From positions 253,117-317,116 of the forward strand of contig CACXBF010000001.1 of NCBI GenBank assembly GCA_902765855.1: DNA of 64,000 nt, read 5' to 3'. Source of the stretch: an uncultured Ruminococcus sp. (GTDB lineage Bacteria > Bacillota > Clostridia > Oscillospirales > Acutalibacteraceae). The translations under genes and the position numbers were made by a program. Position 1 is the stretch's first letter; every line of letters begins with the position of its first letter. The notes under the pieces were generated by a model, which worked only from the letters and a program-made list of their open reading frames with translations, searched no databases and was not told the origin of the DNA. Shown one piece after another: positions 28,114 to 37,149 of this stretch.

Positions 28114-28300
28114 TTAAATCTTCCCCTTGGGAAAATTAAAAGTTTTGCTCAAGCTTTTTGTGTCGAGTTGCCGTTCCAAAGCTGAGTAATTGTTTGGTAA
28201 ATCTCGTTCGTGGTATATTAAATAAACTTACGATTATTAAAAATTCCCCTGATAAATTTAAGCCATATTGATACAATTTCCCCTATACCTTCTAATAAAT
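28114..28300. other. Spacer with a MITE-like fragment
   Basis: After metY the sequence ATTAAAAGTTTTGCTCAAG (28135-28153) matches the left inner part of the repeats at 57.28 and 60.95 kb with one or two changes. The left end of those repeats is not present here, and the right end is unclear, so this is at most a decayed copy. Nothing else is seen. Confidence 0.4.
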
Positions 28301-28302
28301 TT

Positions 28303-28340
28303 AAGTCCTTGCATCAAAATTCGATGCAAGGGCTTTTACT
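28303..28340 (+). terminator. Terminator before purL
   Basis: TCCTTGCATC and GATGCAAGGG form a stem with loop AAAATTC, followed by CTTTTACTTTT. Confidence 0.75.
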
Positions 28341-28364
28341 TTTGCATAAAGTTTAATTTTCCGC

Positions 28365-28393
28365 TTTACCTATTCGACAATGTGTGATAAAAT
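28365..28393 (+). promoter_or_regulatory. Probable promoter of purL
   Basis: TTTACC (28365-28370) and TAAAAT (28388-28393) are separated by 17 bases. The -35 box is imperfect. No purine riboswitch or other leader structure fits in the short distance to the start. Confidence 0.5.
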
Positions 28394-28441
28394 AAACATA
28401 GTATGTCAAGATTTCATTATACTGAAAGGATTGGTAGTGAA

Positions 28442-31400
28442 ATGTCAGAAGTAAAAAGAATTTTTGTTGAAAAAAGAAAGGGCTTCGATGTCGAAGCGGT
28501 AAACCTGCTCGCAGATTTAAAGCAAAATCTCGGTATTAAAAATGCAGAAGCAGTAAGAATTATTAACCGCTATGATATTTCAGGCCTTGACGGTGAAAGC
28601 TTTGAAAAAGCTAAGAATACTATTCTTAGCGAAACAAATGCTGATACTGTTTATGATGAAAAGATTTCTATCGGTGATGAATTTAAGGTATTTGCTATGG
28701 AATATCTTCCAGGTCAGTATGACCAAAGAGCCGATTCAGCTGCACAATGTGTTCAGCTTCTCACACAGGGCGAAAGACCACAGGTAGTTACAGCTAAAGT
28801 TATCGCAGTTTCAGGCAATATTTCAGACACTGATTTTGAAAAGATTAAGGATTATCTTATCAACCCAGTTGAATCCAGACTTGCTTCCTTTGAAAAGCCA
28901 GAAAGCCTTGATATGAAAGCAAATGTTCCAGATAATGTTGCAGTTATAAAGGGTTTCACAGTCTGGAATGATGAGGAAATGGAAAAGTATTATTCCTCTA
29001 TGGGCTTTGCTATGACACTTTCAGACTTGAAGTTCTGTCGTGATTATTTCAGAGATGAAGAACATCGTGACCCAACAGTTACAGAACTTCGTGTTATCGA
29101 CACATATTGGTCAGACCATTGCCGTCATACAACCTTCCTCACAAGACTTGAGAAGATTGAGATTGAAAAAGGTGCATTGTCTGAGGCTATCGAGAATGCT
29201 CTTAAAGAATACTATTCAGCTCGTGATGAAATTTATGGCAAGGATACAAAGAGAGATGTATCCCTTATGGATATGGCTATCATTGGTATGAAGCTTCTTC
29301 GTAAGCGTGGACTTATTCCTGACCTTGATGTCAGTGACGAAATCAACGCTTGCTCTATTGAAGTTCCAGTAACTATTGATGGCAAGACAGAAAAATGGCT
29401 CGTTCAGTTCAAGAATGAAACACATAACCACCCAACAGAAATTGAGCCTTTCGGTGGTGCGGCTACTTGTCTTGGTGGTGCTATCAGAGACCCACTTTCA
29501 GGCAGAGCATATGTTTATCAGGCTATGCGTGTTACAGGTTCAGGTGACCCGACACTTCCTTTTGAAAAGACAATGAAGGGTAAGCTTCCGTCAAGAAAAA
29601 TTACAACAGGCGCAGCACAGGGTTATAGCTCATACGGTAACCAAATCGGACTTGCAACAGGTCAGGTTACAGAGCTTTACGATATGGGTTATGCAGCAAA
29701 AAGACTTGAAATAGGTGCAGTTATCGGTGCGTCACCAAAAGAAAATGTTGTTCGTGGCGTTCCAAGCGAGGGCGATATTATAGTTCTCCTCGGCGGTAGA
29801 ACAGGTCGTGACGGATGCGGCGGTGCAACAGGTTCTTCTAAGGCACATACACTCGAATCAATCGAAACTTGTGGTGCTGAGGTTCAGAAGGGTAATCCTC
29901 CGACAGAACGCAAGATTCAAAGACTTTTCAGAAACGAAAAAGCTGCTAAGATGATTAAGCGTTGCAACGACTTCGGTGCAGGCGGCGTTTGTGTTGCTAT
30001 CGGTGAGCTTGCAGACGGTCTTGACATTGACCTCGATAAGGTTCGCAAGAAGTATGACGGTCTTGACGGCACAGAGCTTGCAATCTCCGAATCTCAGGAG
30101 AGAATGGCTGTTGTACTTGATAAGAGCGATGTTGACGCATTTATCGCTCTTGCAGGCGAGGAAAACCTCGAAGCATATCCTGTTGCAATAGTTGCAAAGA
30201 ATCCAAGACTTACAATGAAATGGCGTGGCGATGTTATCGTAAGTCTCAGCCGTGAATTTCTTAATACAAACGGTGTCACACAGGTAGCTACTTCATATAT
30301 TACTGCTCCTGATGCTGATAATTGTTATAGAACTTCTGTTCCAAAGGCTCTTGAAGGACTTGACACCAAGACTGCATTCAAGAAGAACCTTTCTCGTCTT
30401 GAGTGCTGTTCACAGAGAGGACTTGTTGAACGCTTTGATGCAAGTATCGGTGCAGCAACAGTTATGATGCCATTCGGTGGTAAAACTCAGCTTACACCGG
30501 AAGATGCTATGGCTGCAAAGCTTCCACTTCTCAAGGGCGAAACTGATGACGCAACTGCAATGAGCTATGGTTATATTCCGGGAATTTCTCGTTGGAGTCC
30601 ATTCCACGGCGCAGCTTATGCTGTTGCAGAATCTCTCTCAAAATTAGCTGCAATCGGTGCAGACCCACTCACTTCAAGACTTACTTTCCAAGAATATTTT
30701 GAAAGACTTCACGAAGTTCCTTCTCGTTGGGGCAAGCCTACGGCCGCTCTTCTCGGTGCATTGACAGCACAGATAAATATGGGTATTCCGTCAATCGGTG
30801 GTAAGGACAGTATGTCAGGTTCATTCGAGGATTTAGATGTACCGCCTACACTCGTAAGTTTTGCCGTAGCAATGACAAAGGCCTCTAAGACAATTTCCGC
30901 TGAATTCAAGAAGTCAGGCTCTAAGGTTGTTTATATCCCACTTCCAGAGGATAAGGCAACCGGACTTCCGGCTTGGGAAGAACTCAAAAAAGCATATAAG
31001 GCAATCTATGCACTTGCAAATGATGGCAAAATTCTTGCAGCATCTGTTGTCCGTGAGGGTGGTGCAGCTGCAACTGTCGCAAGAATGAGCTTTGGTAATA
31101 AGATAGGCTTTGAGTTCAAGAATGAGCTTACAGCAAAAGAACTTTTCGCTCCACTTTCAGGTTCATTCGTTATTGAGCTTGCAGACGGTGCAGAAATTTC
31201 CGATATTCTCTATTACGACTTAGGTACAACAGTTGACGCAGAAACAATCACAGTCAACGGTGAAACTCTCACTATTGATGAGCTTATCGAAGAATGGAAC
31301 TTCAAGCTTGAGGGCGTATTCCCAACCAAATCATATTGCCCGGTAAATGAGCAGGAAATTCCACTTTATACAGAACGCAATACCTCATCACCTGTCATCA

Positions 31401-32206
31401 AGACAGCAAAACCAAAGGTATTTATCCCTGTATTCCCGGGAACAAACTGCGAAATTGATACAGCAAGAGCCTTTGAAAAGGCTGGTGCAGAACCTAAGCT
31501 TCTCATTGTAAAGAACCTTACTCCGGCAGCTATCGAGGAAACAATTTCTGAGATGGTTAAGCTCATTGATGATGCACAGATGGTTATGCTCCCAGGTGGT
31601 TTCTCAGGCGGTGACGAGCCGGACGGTTCAGGTAAGTTTATCGCAACAACTTTCAGAAACCCAAGAGTCAGTGAGGCAGTTGCAAGACTTCTCAATCAGC
31701 GTGACGGTCTTATGCTCGGTATCTGTAATGGTTTCCAGGCACTTATCAAGCTCGGACTTGTACCTTACGGCGAAATTCGTGAACTTAAAGCAGATGACCC
31801 AACACTTACATTTAACACAATCGGTCGTCATATTTCCCATATGGCATATACTCGTGTTACTTCCACAAAGTCACCATGGTTCTCATCTGTAAACGCAGGC
31901 GATGTATTCTCAGTGCCGATTTCTCATGGTGAAGGCAGATTCGTGGTTTCTGACGAAATGCTCCAGAAGCTTATTGCAAACGGACAGATTGCAACGCAGT
32001 ATGTTGACCTTAACGGCAAGCAGGCTGACACAATCGAGTTCAACCCGAACGGCTCTGTTTGTGCTATTGAGGGTATTACAAGCCCAGACGGTCGTGTTCT
32101 TGGTAAGATGGGACACTCCGAAAGAAAGGGCGACAACCTTTATAAGAATGTACCATTCGAGAAAGACCAGAAGATTTTCGAGAGCGGCGTAAAATACTTC
32201 AAGTAA
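28442..32206 (+). CDS. purL: Phosphoribosylformylglycinamidine synthase, single-chain PurL
   Basis: This large enzyme of about 1254 residues makes FGAM from FGAR, glutamine and ATP in purine synthesis. It joins a PurS-like N-terminus, two FGAM-synthase ATP-binding halves (WSDHCRHTTF near residue 225 and KNETHNHPTEIEPFGGAATC near 325) and a C-terminal glutaminase. The glutaminase has the nucleophile in LGICNGFQAL (C1095) and SHGEGRFV. The length fits the Firmicute single-chain clade. The ATG at 28442 follows AAAGGA; an in-frame ATG at 28403 would be almost leaderless on the predicted transcript and has no ribosome site. No other pur genes adjoin it. Confidence 0.95.
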   Translation: MSEVKRIFVEKRKGFDVEAVNLLADLKQNLGIKNAEAVRIINRYDISGLDGESFEKAKNTILSETNADTVYDEKISIGDEFKVFAMEYLPGQYDQRADSAAQCVQLLTQGERPQVVTAKVIAVSGNISDTDFEKIKDYLINPVESRLASFEKPESLDMKANVPDNVAVIKGFTVWNDEEMEKYYSSMGFAMTLSDLKFCRDYFRDEEHRDPTVTELRVIDTYWSDHCRHTTFLTRLEKIEIEKGALSEAIENALKEYYSARDEIYGKDTKRDVSLMDMAIIGMKLLRKRGLIPDLDVSDEINACSIEVPVTIDGKTEKWLVQFKNETHNHPTEIEPFGGAATCLGGAIRDPLSGRAYVYQAMRVTGSGDPTLPFEKTMKGKLPSRKITTGAAQGYSSYGNQIGLATGQVTELYDMGYAAKRLEIGAVIGASPKENVVRGVPSEGDIIVLLGGRTGRDGCGGATGSSKAHTLESIETCGAEVQKGNPPTERKIQRLFRNEKAAKMIKRCNDFGAGGVCVAIGELADGLDIDLDKVRKKYDGLDGTELAISESQERMAVVLDKSDVDAFIALAGEENLEAYPVAIVAKNPRLTMKWRGDVIVSLSREFLNTNGVTQVATSYITAPDADNCYRTSVPKALEGLDTKTAFKKNLSRLECCSQRGLVERFDASIGAATVMMPFGGKTQLTPEDAMAAKLPLLKGETDDATAMSYGYIPGISRWSPFHGAAYAVAESLSKLAAIGADPLTSRLTFQEYFERLHEVPSRWGKPTAALLGALTAQINMGIPSIGGKDSMSGSFEDLDVPPTLVSFAVAMTKASKTISAEFKKSGSKVVYIPLPEDKATGLPAWEELKKAYKAIYALANDGKILAASVVREGGAAATVARMSFGNKIGFEFKNELTAKELFAPLSGSFVIELADGAEISDILYYDLGTTVDAETITVNGETLTIDELIEEWNFKLEGVFPTKSYCPVNEQEIPLYTERNTSSPVIKTAKPKVFIPVFPGTNCEIDTARAFEKAGAEPKLLIVKNLTPAAIEETISEMVKLIDDAQMVMLPGGFSGGDEPDGSGKFIATTFRNPRVSEAVARLLNQRDGLMLGICNGFQALIKLGLVPYGEIRELKADDPTLTFNTIGRHISHMAYTRVTSTKSPWFSSVNAGDVFSVPISHGEGRFVVSDEMLQKLIANGQIATQYVDLNGKQADTIEFNPNGSVCAIEGITSPDGRVLGKMGHSERKGDNLYKNVPFEKDQKIFESGVKYFK

Positions 32207-32267
32207 TATTATAAAGCTGCGAAAATCTTGTTAGTTTTTTAAGACTTAAAGAGTAAGGTAATTAAGC

Positions 32268-32308
32268 AAAAACGGAAACAGCTCTTAATAGACTGTTTCC
32301 GTTTTTTA
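32268..32308 (+). terminator. Terminator of purL
   Basis: AAAACGGAAACAG and CTGTTTCCGTTTT form a 13-bp stem ending in a T run. Confidence 0.9.
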
Positions 32309-32384
32309 ATCGTACACATCAAAGCAATAATTAACAGGATTTTTCTAAGAAAATCAGTTATAGTTATTATACGAGGTGAGAACA

Positions 32385-33275
32385 ATGGAATGGACAGAGA
32401 GCCTGAGAAAATCAATAGCATTTATAGAAAATCACTTACTTGATGACATAACTGCAGAAGATGTTGCAAAAGAAGTGAATATTTCTTCGTTTTATCTGCA
32501 AAAAGGCTTTAAGACTATAACAAACTATTCAATCAGTGAATATATCAAAAATCGTAGATTATACTTAGCAGCGTTAGAGCTTATCTCCAAGCCGAATAAA
32601 GTAATAGACTTAGCCTATAAATATGGATATGAAACGCCAGAGAGTTTTTCAAAGGCATTCAGTCGCTTTCATGGAATTTCTCCCTCAAGGATAAAGGGCA
32701 ATTCGAGAAACATAAAACCGTTTTTGCCCCTGAAAATAACTATTTCGATTCAAGGAGGAAATGATATGGATTACATTGTTGAGAAGATGAGTGGTTTTAA
32801 GGTTATCGGTTTTGAGAAGATTTTTTCTATGGAAACCTCATATCAAGAAATACCTAAATTTTGGGATGAAGCCAGAGAAAAATACATAGCAAGGCTTATG
32901 GTTAAAGGTAACCCACAAAATGCTATTGAAAAAGCAATTTTAGATAATCATATCGGTATGCTTGGGGTATCTGTTGATGATATGGGTAGTAACGGCGAAT
33001 TTCGTTATCTTATCGCAGGAATATATAGCAGTGGAGAAATTCCAGAAGGCATGGTGACTTATGATTTACCTGATATGGAATGGGCAAAATTCCGTTGTGT
33101 GGGTTCTATGCCTGGAGCTTTGCAGTCTGTTAACACAAAGATCTTCAATGAATGGCTTCCAAATAACGGCGAGTATAAAATCGCTATGGGATGTAATATA
33201 GAATATTATTCCAAAGGAAACCCGAATTCTTCAGATTACGAAAGTGCTATTTGGATTCCTGTTAAGCGAGTTTGA
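32385..33275 (+). CDS. AraC-family regulator with GyrI-like effector domain
   Basis: The 296-residue protein has two AraC helix-turn-helix motifs at the N-terminus (residues 5-105; DLAYKYGYETPESFSKAFSRF is reflected in the second one) and a GyrI-like small-molecule-binding domain at residues about 127-296, the layout of Rob/SoxS-related multidrug sensors. GAGGTGAG precedes the ATG. A perfect AAGGAGG lies inside the gene, 7 bases before an in-frame ATG at 32766, exactly at the start of the effector domain, so a free effector domain could also be made. No transporter adjoins it. Confidence 0.88.
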   Translation: MEWTESLRKSIAFIENHLLDDITAEDVAKEVNISSFYLQKGFKTITNYSISEYIKNRRLYLAALELISKPNKVIDLAYKYGYETPESFSKAFSRFHGISPSRIKGNSRNIKPFLPLKITISIQGGNDMDYIVEKMSGFKVIGFEKIFSMETSYQEIPKFWDEAREKYIARLMVKGNPQNAIEKAILDNHIGMLGVSVDDMGSNGEFRYLIAGIYSSGEIPEGMVTYDLPDMEWAKFRCVGSMPGALQSVNTKIFNEWLPNNGEYKIAMGCNIEYYSKGNPNSSDYESAIWIPVKRV

Positions 33276-33286
33276 ATAATAAATAA

Positions 33287-33327
33287 AACTCCGAGATACT
33301 TTCAGTTTGCTGAGTATCTCGGAGTTT
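33287..33327 (+). terminator. Terminator of the AraC-type gene
   Basis: AAACTCCGAGATACT and AGTATCTCGGAGTTT form a perfect 15-bp stem with a short loop, followed by CTGCTTTTAT. Confidence 0.8.
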
Positions 33328-33367
33328 CTGCTTTTATATAAAAATTTTTGAGAATAATGACTTATTT

Positions 33368-34096
33368 TTATTTACCACAATATATGCAGATTGCTTTTGA
33401 TACAAAAGTTGCTGTTCCTACTCCTCCGGCATTGTCTATGTTTATAGTGAATTCACTGTTTCCGGCATACATTTGTCCTAAATTAGATAGAATTTCATCA
33501 GAGCATTTATAAAAATGTTCAGAAATATAATCTTGTAGCTTTTGAACTTGGTTTTGCACCTTTGCCGAATCAGGCAGCATATTCTTTAAAGCTCCAAATT
33601 CTACAAAAATTTGCATGAAATTTTGGATTATTTCATTTTGTTTTTCTTTTGTTTGATTTTTAGATTTTTGTTGGAATTCAAAATATTCTTGCGAATTACC
33701 CCATTGCTCTTTTGCTCGTTTTGTATATTCGTCAATCTTACTTGTGTCAAATGCTGAAAAATTCATTGCTTTCACTCCTATAAATTGTATTCCACGGGCA
33801 AAGCTAATCAGATTTTCCAAACGCTCTTTCTTTAAGGTTAACAAAGTGATTTGTTGCTCGAGTGCTTTGTTTTTGTCAAAATCTTTCTTGGATATAATTT
33901 CTTTGATTTCCTTTAAAGAAAACTCAAATTCACGAAACAGTAGAATTTGTTGCAATTTTTCTAATGCTATATCGTCATATAGCCTATAACCAGATTCTGT
34001 ATACTTTGTAGGTTTCAGTAATCCGATTTTATCATAATATTGCAGAGTGCGTATACTCACTCCAGTTAATTTACTTACTTCGTTTACGGTCATCAT
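33368..34096 (-). CDS. MerR-family regulator with TipAS domain
   Basis: The 242-residue protein has a MerR winged helix (MTVNEVSKLTGVSIRTLQYYDKIGLLKP, residues 2-30, described only by position), a coiled-coil dimer helix near residues 75-100 and a C-terminal TipAS antibiotic-recognition domain (residues about 115-242). TipA proteins bind thiopeptide or other drugs and activate their own promoter. GGGAGG lies upstream of the two tandem ATG codons. The promoter upstream has a 19-base spacer and a dyad, which fits autoactivation. Confidence 0.88.
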   Translation of the reverse strand: MMTVNEVSKLTGVSIRTLQYYDKIGLLKPTKYTESGYRLYDDIALEKLQQILLFREFEFSLKEIKEIISKKDFDKNKALEQQITLLTLKKERLENLISFARGIQFIGVKAMNFSAFDTSKIDEYTKRAKEQWGNSQEYFEFQQKSKNQTKEKQNEIIQNFMQIFVEFGALKNMLPDSAKVQNQVQKLQDYISEHFYKCSDEILSNLGQMYAGNSEFTINIDNAGGVGTATFVSKAICIYCGK

Positions 34097-34113
34097 ATAG
34101 CTTTTTACCTCCC

Positions 34114-34154
34114 GTGTAATTATAGAATAAACTATTACACAACGTAGGAGTCAA
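34114..34154 (-). promoter_or_regulatory. MerR-type promoter and operator
   Basis: On the minus strand TTGACT (34154-34149) and TATTCT (34129-34124) are separated by 19 bases, the long spacer typical of MerR-activated promoters. The inverted repeat GTGTAAT-N13-ATTACAC (34114-34140) covers the spacer and -10 region. Confidence 0.65.
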
Positions 34155-34226
34155 TACTTTTTATGAAATTTTTTTGAAAATTATTTTATTATATTTTCAT
34201 ATAAATGAGTTGATTTATTTCATTTA

Positions 34227-35750
34227 CTAATTCCAATATTTCTTATCAAGATTTCTGAATTGTATAGCCTCAAATATATGGTCACGCTTAATAACTTCAC
34301 TGTTGTCCATATCTGCGATAGTTCTTGCAATCTTCAAAATTCTGTCATAGGCTCTTGCAGATAAGCCCATAGCATCAAACGAACGCTTCATAATAGCAGT
34401 TGCGGCATCATCAAGTGGACAAAATTCGTGTAGTTTATCCGTAGTAATTCTCGCATTACAAGTTATAGAAGTACCTTTAAAGCGTTCAAGCTGTAATTTT
34501 CGTTGATGATTAACCCTTGCACGAATTGTTGCAGAACTCTCGCTTTTTTCATTGGAGGAAAGTTCATCAAATTTAACAGGCTGAACCTCGATATGTATAT
34601 CAAGTCTGTCAAGCAGAGGTCCTGAAACTCTTGAAAGATACTGATTTACAGCCTTTCTGCTACATATACATGGCTTAGTAGGGTGACCGAAATATCCGCA
34701 AGGACAAGGGTTCATTGCGGCAATAAGCATAACTGAGCTTGGATAGCTTATTGAACCGCTGACGCGAGAAATAGTAACCTTTCCGTCTTCAAGTGGTTGA
34801 CGAAGGACTTCCATTGCAGTTCTGCTAAATTCAGGAAGTTCATCAAGAAAAAGTACGCCGTTATGTGCAAGAGAGATTTCACCAGGCCTTAGGATAGTTC
34901 CACCGCCGGAAAGTCCTGCAGGGGAAACTGTATGATGAGGAGAGCGGAAGGGCCTTTCTGTTATAAGTGATTGTCCGTTCGACATAGTCCCCGCAATGGA
35001 ATGTATTTTGCTTGTTTCAATCATTTCATCAAAGGTCATATCAGGAAGTATAGACGGAACACGCTTTGCAAGCATGCTTTTTCCTGCGCCGGGACTTCCT
35101 ATCATAAGGATATTGTGTCCGCCGGCGGCAGCAATTTCCAATGCTCTCTTAGCAAGAACCTGACCTTTAACATCAGAAAAATCATATGAGAAAGTAGCTT
35201 GTGCTGTGTCACGGGTTATTGTTTTATATGGTTGAGGTGAAGTTTGATTTCTCAGAACTGATATAAGTTCTGAAACTTTCTTAATAGGGAAGACATCTAT
35301 TCCGTCAACAACAGCACCTTCTGCGGCATTGTCGAAAGGAATGAATATACGCTTAAAGCCAAGATTTTTTGCCTCAATAGCCATAGGCAATACGCCGTTT
35401 ATAGGTCTAAGCTCGCCCGAAAGTGAAAGTTCACCTATAAAAACAGCATCATCAAAGGTATTAGTCAATGCCCCCATAGAAGTGAGAATAGAAACTAAAA
35501 TCGGCAAATCATATAATGCACCGGCTTTTTTGATGTCTGCGGGGGCAAGATTTACGGTTATTCTTTGAGATGGAAAAGTAAATCCACTGTTTTTAATAGC
35601 GGAACGAACTCTGTCACGAGATTCTTTAACAGCGATTCCTGGCAAGCCAACAATTTCAAATCCAGGTAAGCCTCTCGAAATATCAGTTTCTACGCAGACA
35701 GCATAAGCTTCTATGCCGTAAATTCCCATACTATTTATTTTAACAACCAC
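34227..35750 (-). CDS. comM: YifB/ComM-family Mg-chelatase-like AAA+ ATPase
   Basis: The 507-residue protein has an N-terminal Lon-protease-like domain, the Walker A loop GSPGAGKS (residues 218-225), FLDELPEF as Walker B and a C-terminal Mg-chelatase lid (RAYDRILKIARTIADM). ComM is a hexameric helicase that promotes branch migration in natural transformation; YifB is its common name in other genomes. The start is GTG with GGGGAG upstream. It stands alone between the MerR gene and the divergent sigma factor gene; no dprA gene follows. Confidence 0.93.
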   Translation of the reverse strand: MVVKINSMGIYGIEAYAVCVETDISRGLPGFEIVGLPGIAVKESRDRVRSAIKNSGFTFPSQRITVNLAPADIKKAGALYDLPILVSILTSMGALTNTFDDAVFIGELSLSGELRPINGVLPMAIEAKNLGFKRIFIPFDNAAEGAVVDGIDVFPIKKVSELISVLRNQTSPQPYKTITRDTAQATFSYDFSDVKGQVLAKRALEIAAAGGHNILMIGSPGAGKSMLAKRVPSILPDMTFDEMIETSKIHSIAGTMSNGQSLITERPFRSPHHTVSPAGLSGGGTILRPGEISLAHNGVLFLDELPEFSRTAMEVLRQPLEDGKVTISRVSGSISYPSSVMLIAAMNPCPCGYFGHPTKPCICSRKAVNQYLSRVSGPLLDRLDIHIEVQPVKFDELSSNEKSESSATIRARVNHQRKLQLERFKGTSITCNARITTDKLHEFCPLDDAATAIMKRSFDAMGLSARAYDRILKIARTIADMDNSEVIKRDHIFEAIQFRNLDKKYWN

Positions 35751-35959
35751 TGCAAATCTCCCCTAAGCATTATTATCTTTATTATACAACCATAATTTAT
35801 TTATATCAATATTTTATTCAATTTAATTCAAGTAAACTTCAATGTTTTATTCAAAAGAAATATTTTGTGTGATATAATTGAAAGTAATTTCATATAAGAA
35901 AATAAATTATTTTTATACACAAAATTATAAGAAATTTTGCAAATTGTATAAAATGTGCA

Positions 35960-35988
35960 TTGACTTATTCGTTCAAATAGTGTATTAT
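35960..35988 (+). promoter_or_regulatory. Promoter of the sigma factor gene
   Basis: TTGACT (35960-35965) and TATTAT (35983-35988) are separated by 17 bases, about 30 bases before the ATG. Confidence 0.75.
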
Positions 35989-36020
35989 TTATTAGTACGA
36001 GAGTGCAATGAGGTGAAATC

Positions 36021-36605
36021 ATGTTCGAGAATCAGGCTTTTGGTAATTTTGACAGTCTTTCAGATGTAGAACTTGTGAAACTTGCCAAAAATTCTGACGA
36101 AGGTGCATTTCGTGAACTTGTTGTGAGATATTTATACCTTATCCGTTCCGTTGCTGCGGAATATAAAAAAAGTGGTTTAGAGCCTGACGATTTGATTCAA
36201 GAAGGTTTACTCGGACTTTTAAGTGCAGTTAATAGCTATGACGAAACAAAAGGTTCAGCATTTAAATCCTACGCGGGGGTATGCGTAAAGAACAAAATTG
36301 TTTCGGCTGTCCGAACCGCCCTGAGTGATAAGAATAAGATTTTGAATGATTCTGTTTTGCTTGATGATGAGACTGAACTTTCTGCCGATCATCTTTCAGA
36401 GCCTGAGTCTGTTGTAATATCTCAAGAGGCGGAGGAACGACTTTATACATCAATAGAGCAAAATCTTACTGAGCTTGAAAAAAAGGTTCTTTCTCTATAT
36501 CTGCTCGGTTATTCATATGCAGAAATTTCTGCCGAAATTGGTATAAATGAAAAAGCTTGTGATAATGCTATGCAGCGAGTACGAAAAAAACTCAAAAAGC
36601 ACTAA
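36021..36605 (+). CDS. RNA polymerase sigma factor, SigH-like
   Basis: The 194-residue protein contains sigma region 2 (FRELVVRYLYLIRSVAAEY, then LEPDDLIQEGLLGLLSAVNSYD) and region 4 (LTELEKKVLSLYLLGYSYAEISAEIG near residues 150-178). The size and the DLIQEG motif fit SigH, the early stationary-phase and sporulation sigma factor, although competence-type ComX sigmas look similar. GAGGTGAAATC precedes the ATG. It is not within the usual rlmB-sigH-secE neighbourhood, so the SigH name is a family-level guess. Confidence 0.85.
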   Translation: MFENQAFGNFDSLSDVELVKLAKNSDEGAFRELVVRYLYLIRSVAAEYKKSGLEPDDLIQEGLLGLLSAVNSYDETKGSAFKSYAGVCVKNKIVSAVRTALSDKNKILNDSVLLDDETELSADHLSEPESVVISQEAEERLYTSIEQNLTELEKKVLSLYLLGYSYAEISAEIGINEKACDNAMQRVRKKLKKH

Positions 36606-36614
36606 TTCGTGTAT

Positions 36615-36719
36615 TATATGCCCAAGTAGCTTAAAGTAGAGCGTTGTAAACTTTTCAAAGGCGGCGGTGCAAAACCGTCCTAGGGCAAAATTATAATTTA
36701 CCAAAGCGAGGTTAATCAA
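36615..36719 (+). promoter_or_regulatory. Foldable leader of the zinc-ribbon gene
   Basis: The sequence can form a three-way junction. P1 pairs TGCCC (36619-36623) with GGGCA (36683-36687), P2 pairs AAAGT (36633-36637) with ACTTT (36650-36654), and P3 pairs GGCGG (36663-36667) with CCGTC (36675-36679) around TGCAAAA. There is no T run, so it is not a plain terminator. I could not match it to a known riboswitch class. It ends about 30 bases before the gene's ATG. Confidence 0.4.
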
Positions 36720-36995
36720 ATGTACGAAGACAAGACTCTCATCTGTAAGGAATGTGGCAAAGAATTTGTTTTCACAGCTGGCGAACAAGAATTTTATGCA
36801 TCTAAGGGTTTCGTAAATGAACCACAAAGATGTAAGGCATGCCGTGACGCAAGAAAGAATGCATCTAAGCCAGAGCGTGAAATGTTCACAGCTATCTGTG
36901 CTTCTTGCGGCAAGGAAGCTAAGGTTCCATTCAAGCCTCGTGAAGACAGACCTGTATACTGCAGCGAGTGCTTTGCAAAGATGAGAGAAGAATAA
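36720..36995 (+). CDS. Zinc-ribbon protein (CxxC pairs)
   Basis: The 91-residue protein has two zinc ribbons: CKECGKEF (residues about 10-17) with CKACRDAR (38-45), and CASCGKEA (61-68) with CSECFAKM (81-88). Proteins with this layout are common and abundant in clostridia, but their role is not established. There is no membrane segment. A GCGAGGTTAATCAA site precedes the ATG. It has its own terminator, and the leader before it may control it. Confidence 0.8.
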   Translation: MYEDKTLICKECGKEFVFTAGEQEFYASKGFVNEPQRCKACRDARKNASKPEREMFTAICASCGKEAKVPFKPREDRPVYCSECFAKMREE

Positions 36996-37037
36996 TACTT
37001 TTAAATAATTTTTAAGTTTATTCGCCCGGAAAAAATT

Positions 37038-37072
37038 CTCGGTGTCAGTCGTAGACTGGCACCGAGTTTTTG
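37038..37072 (+). terminator. Terminator of the zinc-ribbon gene
   Basis: CTCGGTGTCAGTC and GACTGGCACCGAG form a 13-bp stem with loop GTA and a T run. Confidence 0.9.
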
Positions 37073-37149
37073 TTTCAAGTTTTTTATAGTCTTGAGTTTA
37101 TAAAAAATTTAAGGTATGATTAGCTTATAATTTTATAGGGGATAAGCAT

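Noticed and set aside
28373-28379. Spo0A box (TTCGACA) near the purL promoter
   Set aside because: A single 7-base match is expected by chance in a window of this size, and its placement does not overlap the predicted promoter sensibly.
28403-28441. Upstream ATG for PurL
   Set aside because: It has no ribosome site and would lie right at the predicted transcript start; the ATG at 28442 has AAAGGA before it and fits the family.
36615-36719. Known riboswitch class (c-di-GMP-I, ZTP, TPP, THF, preQ1)
   Set aside because: Key conserved strings of each class are missing; only weak resemblance around the last stem was seen.
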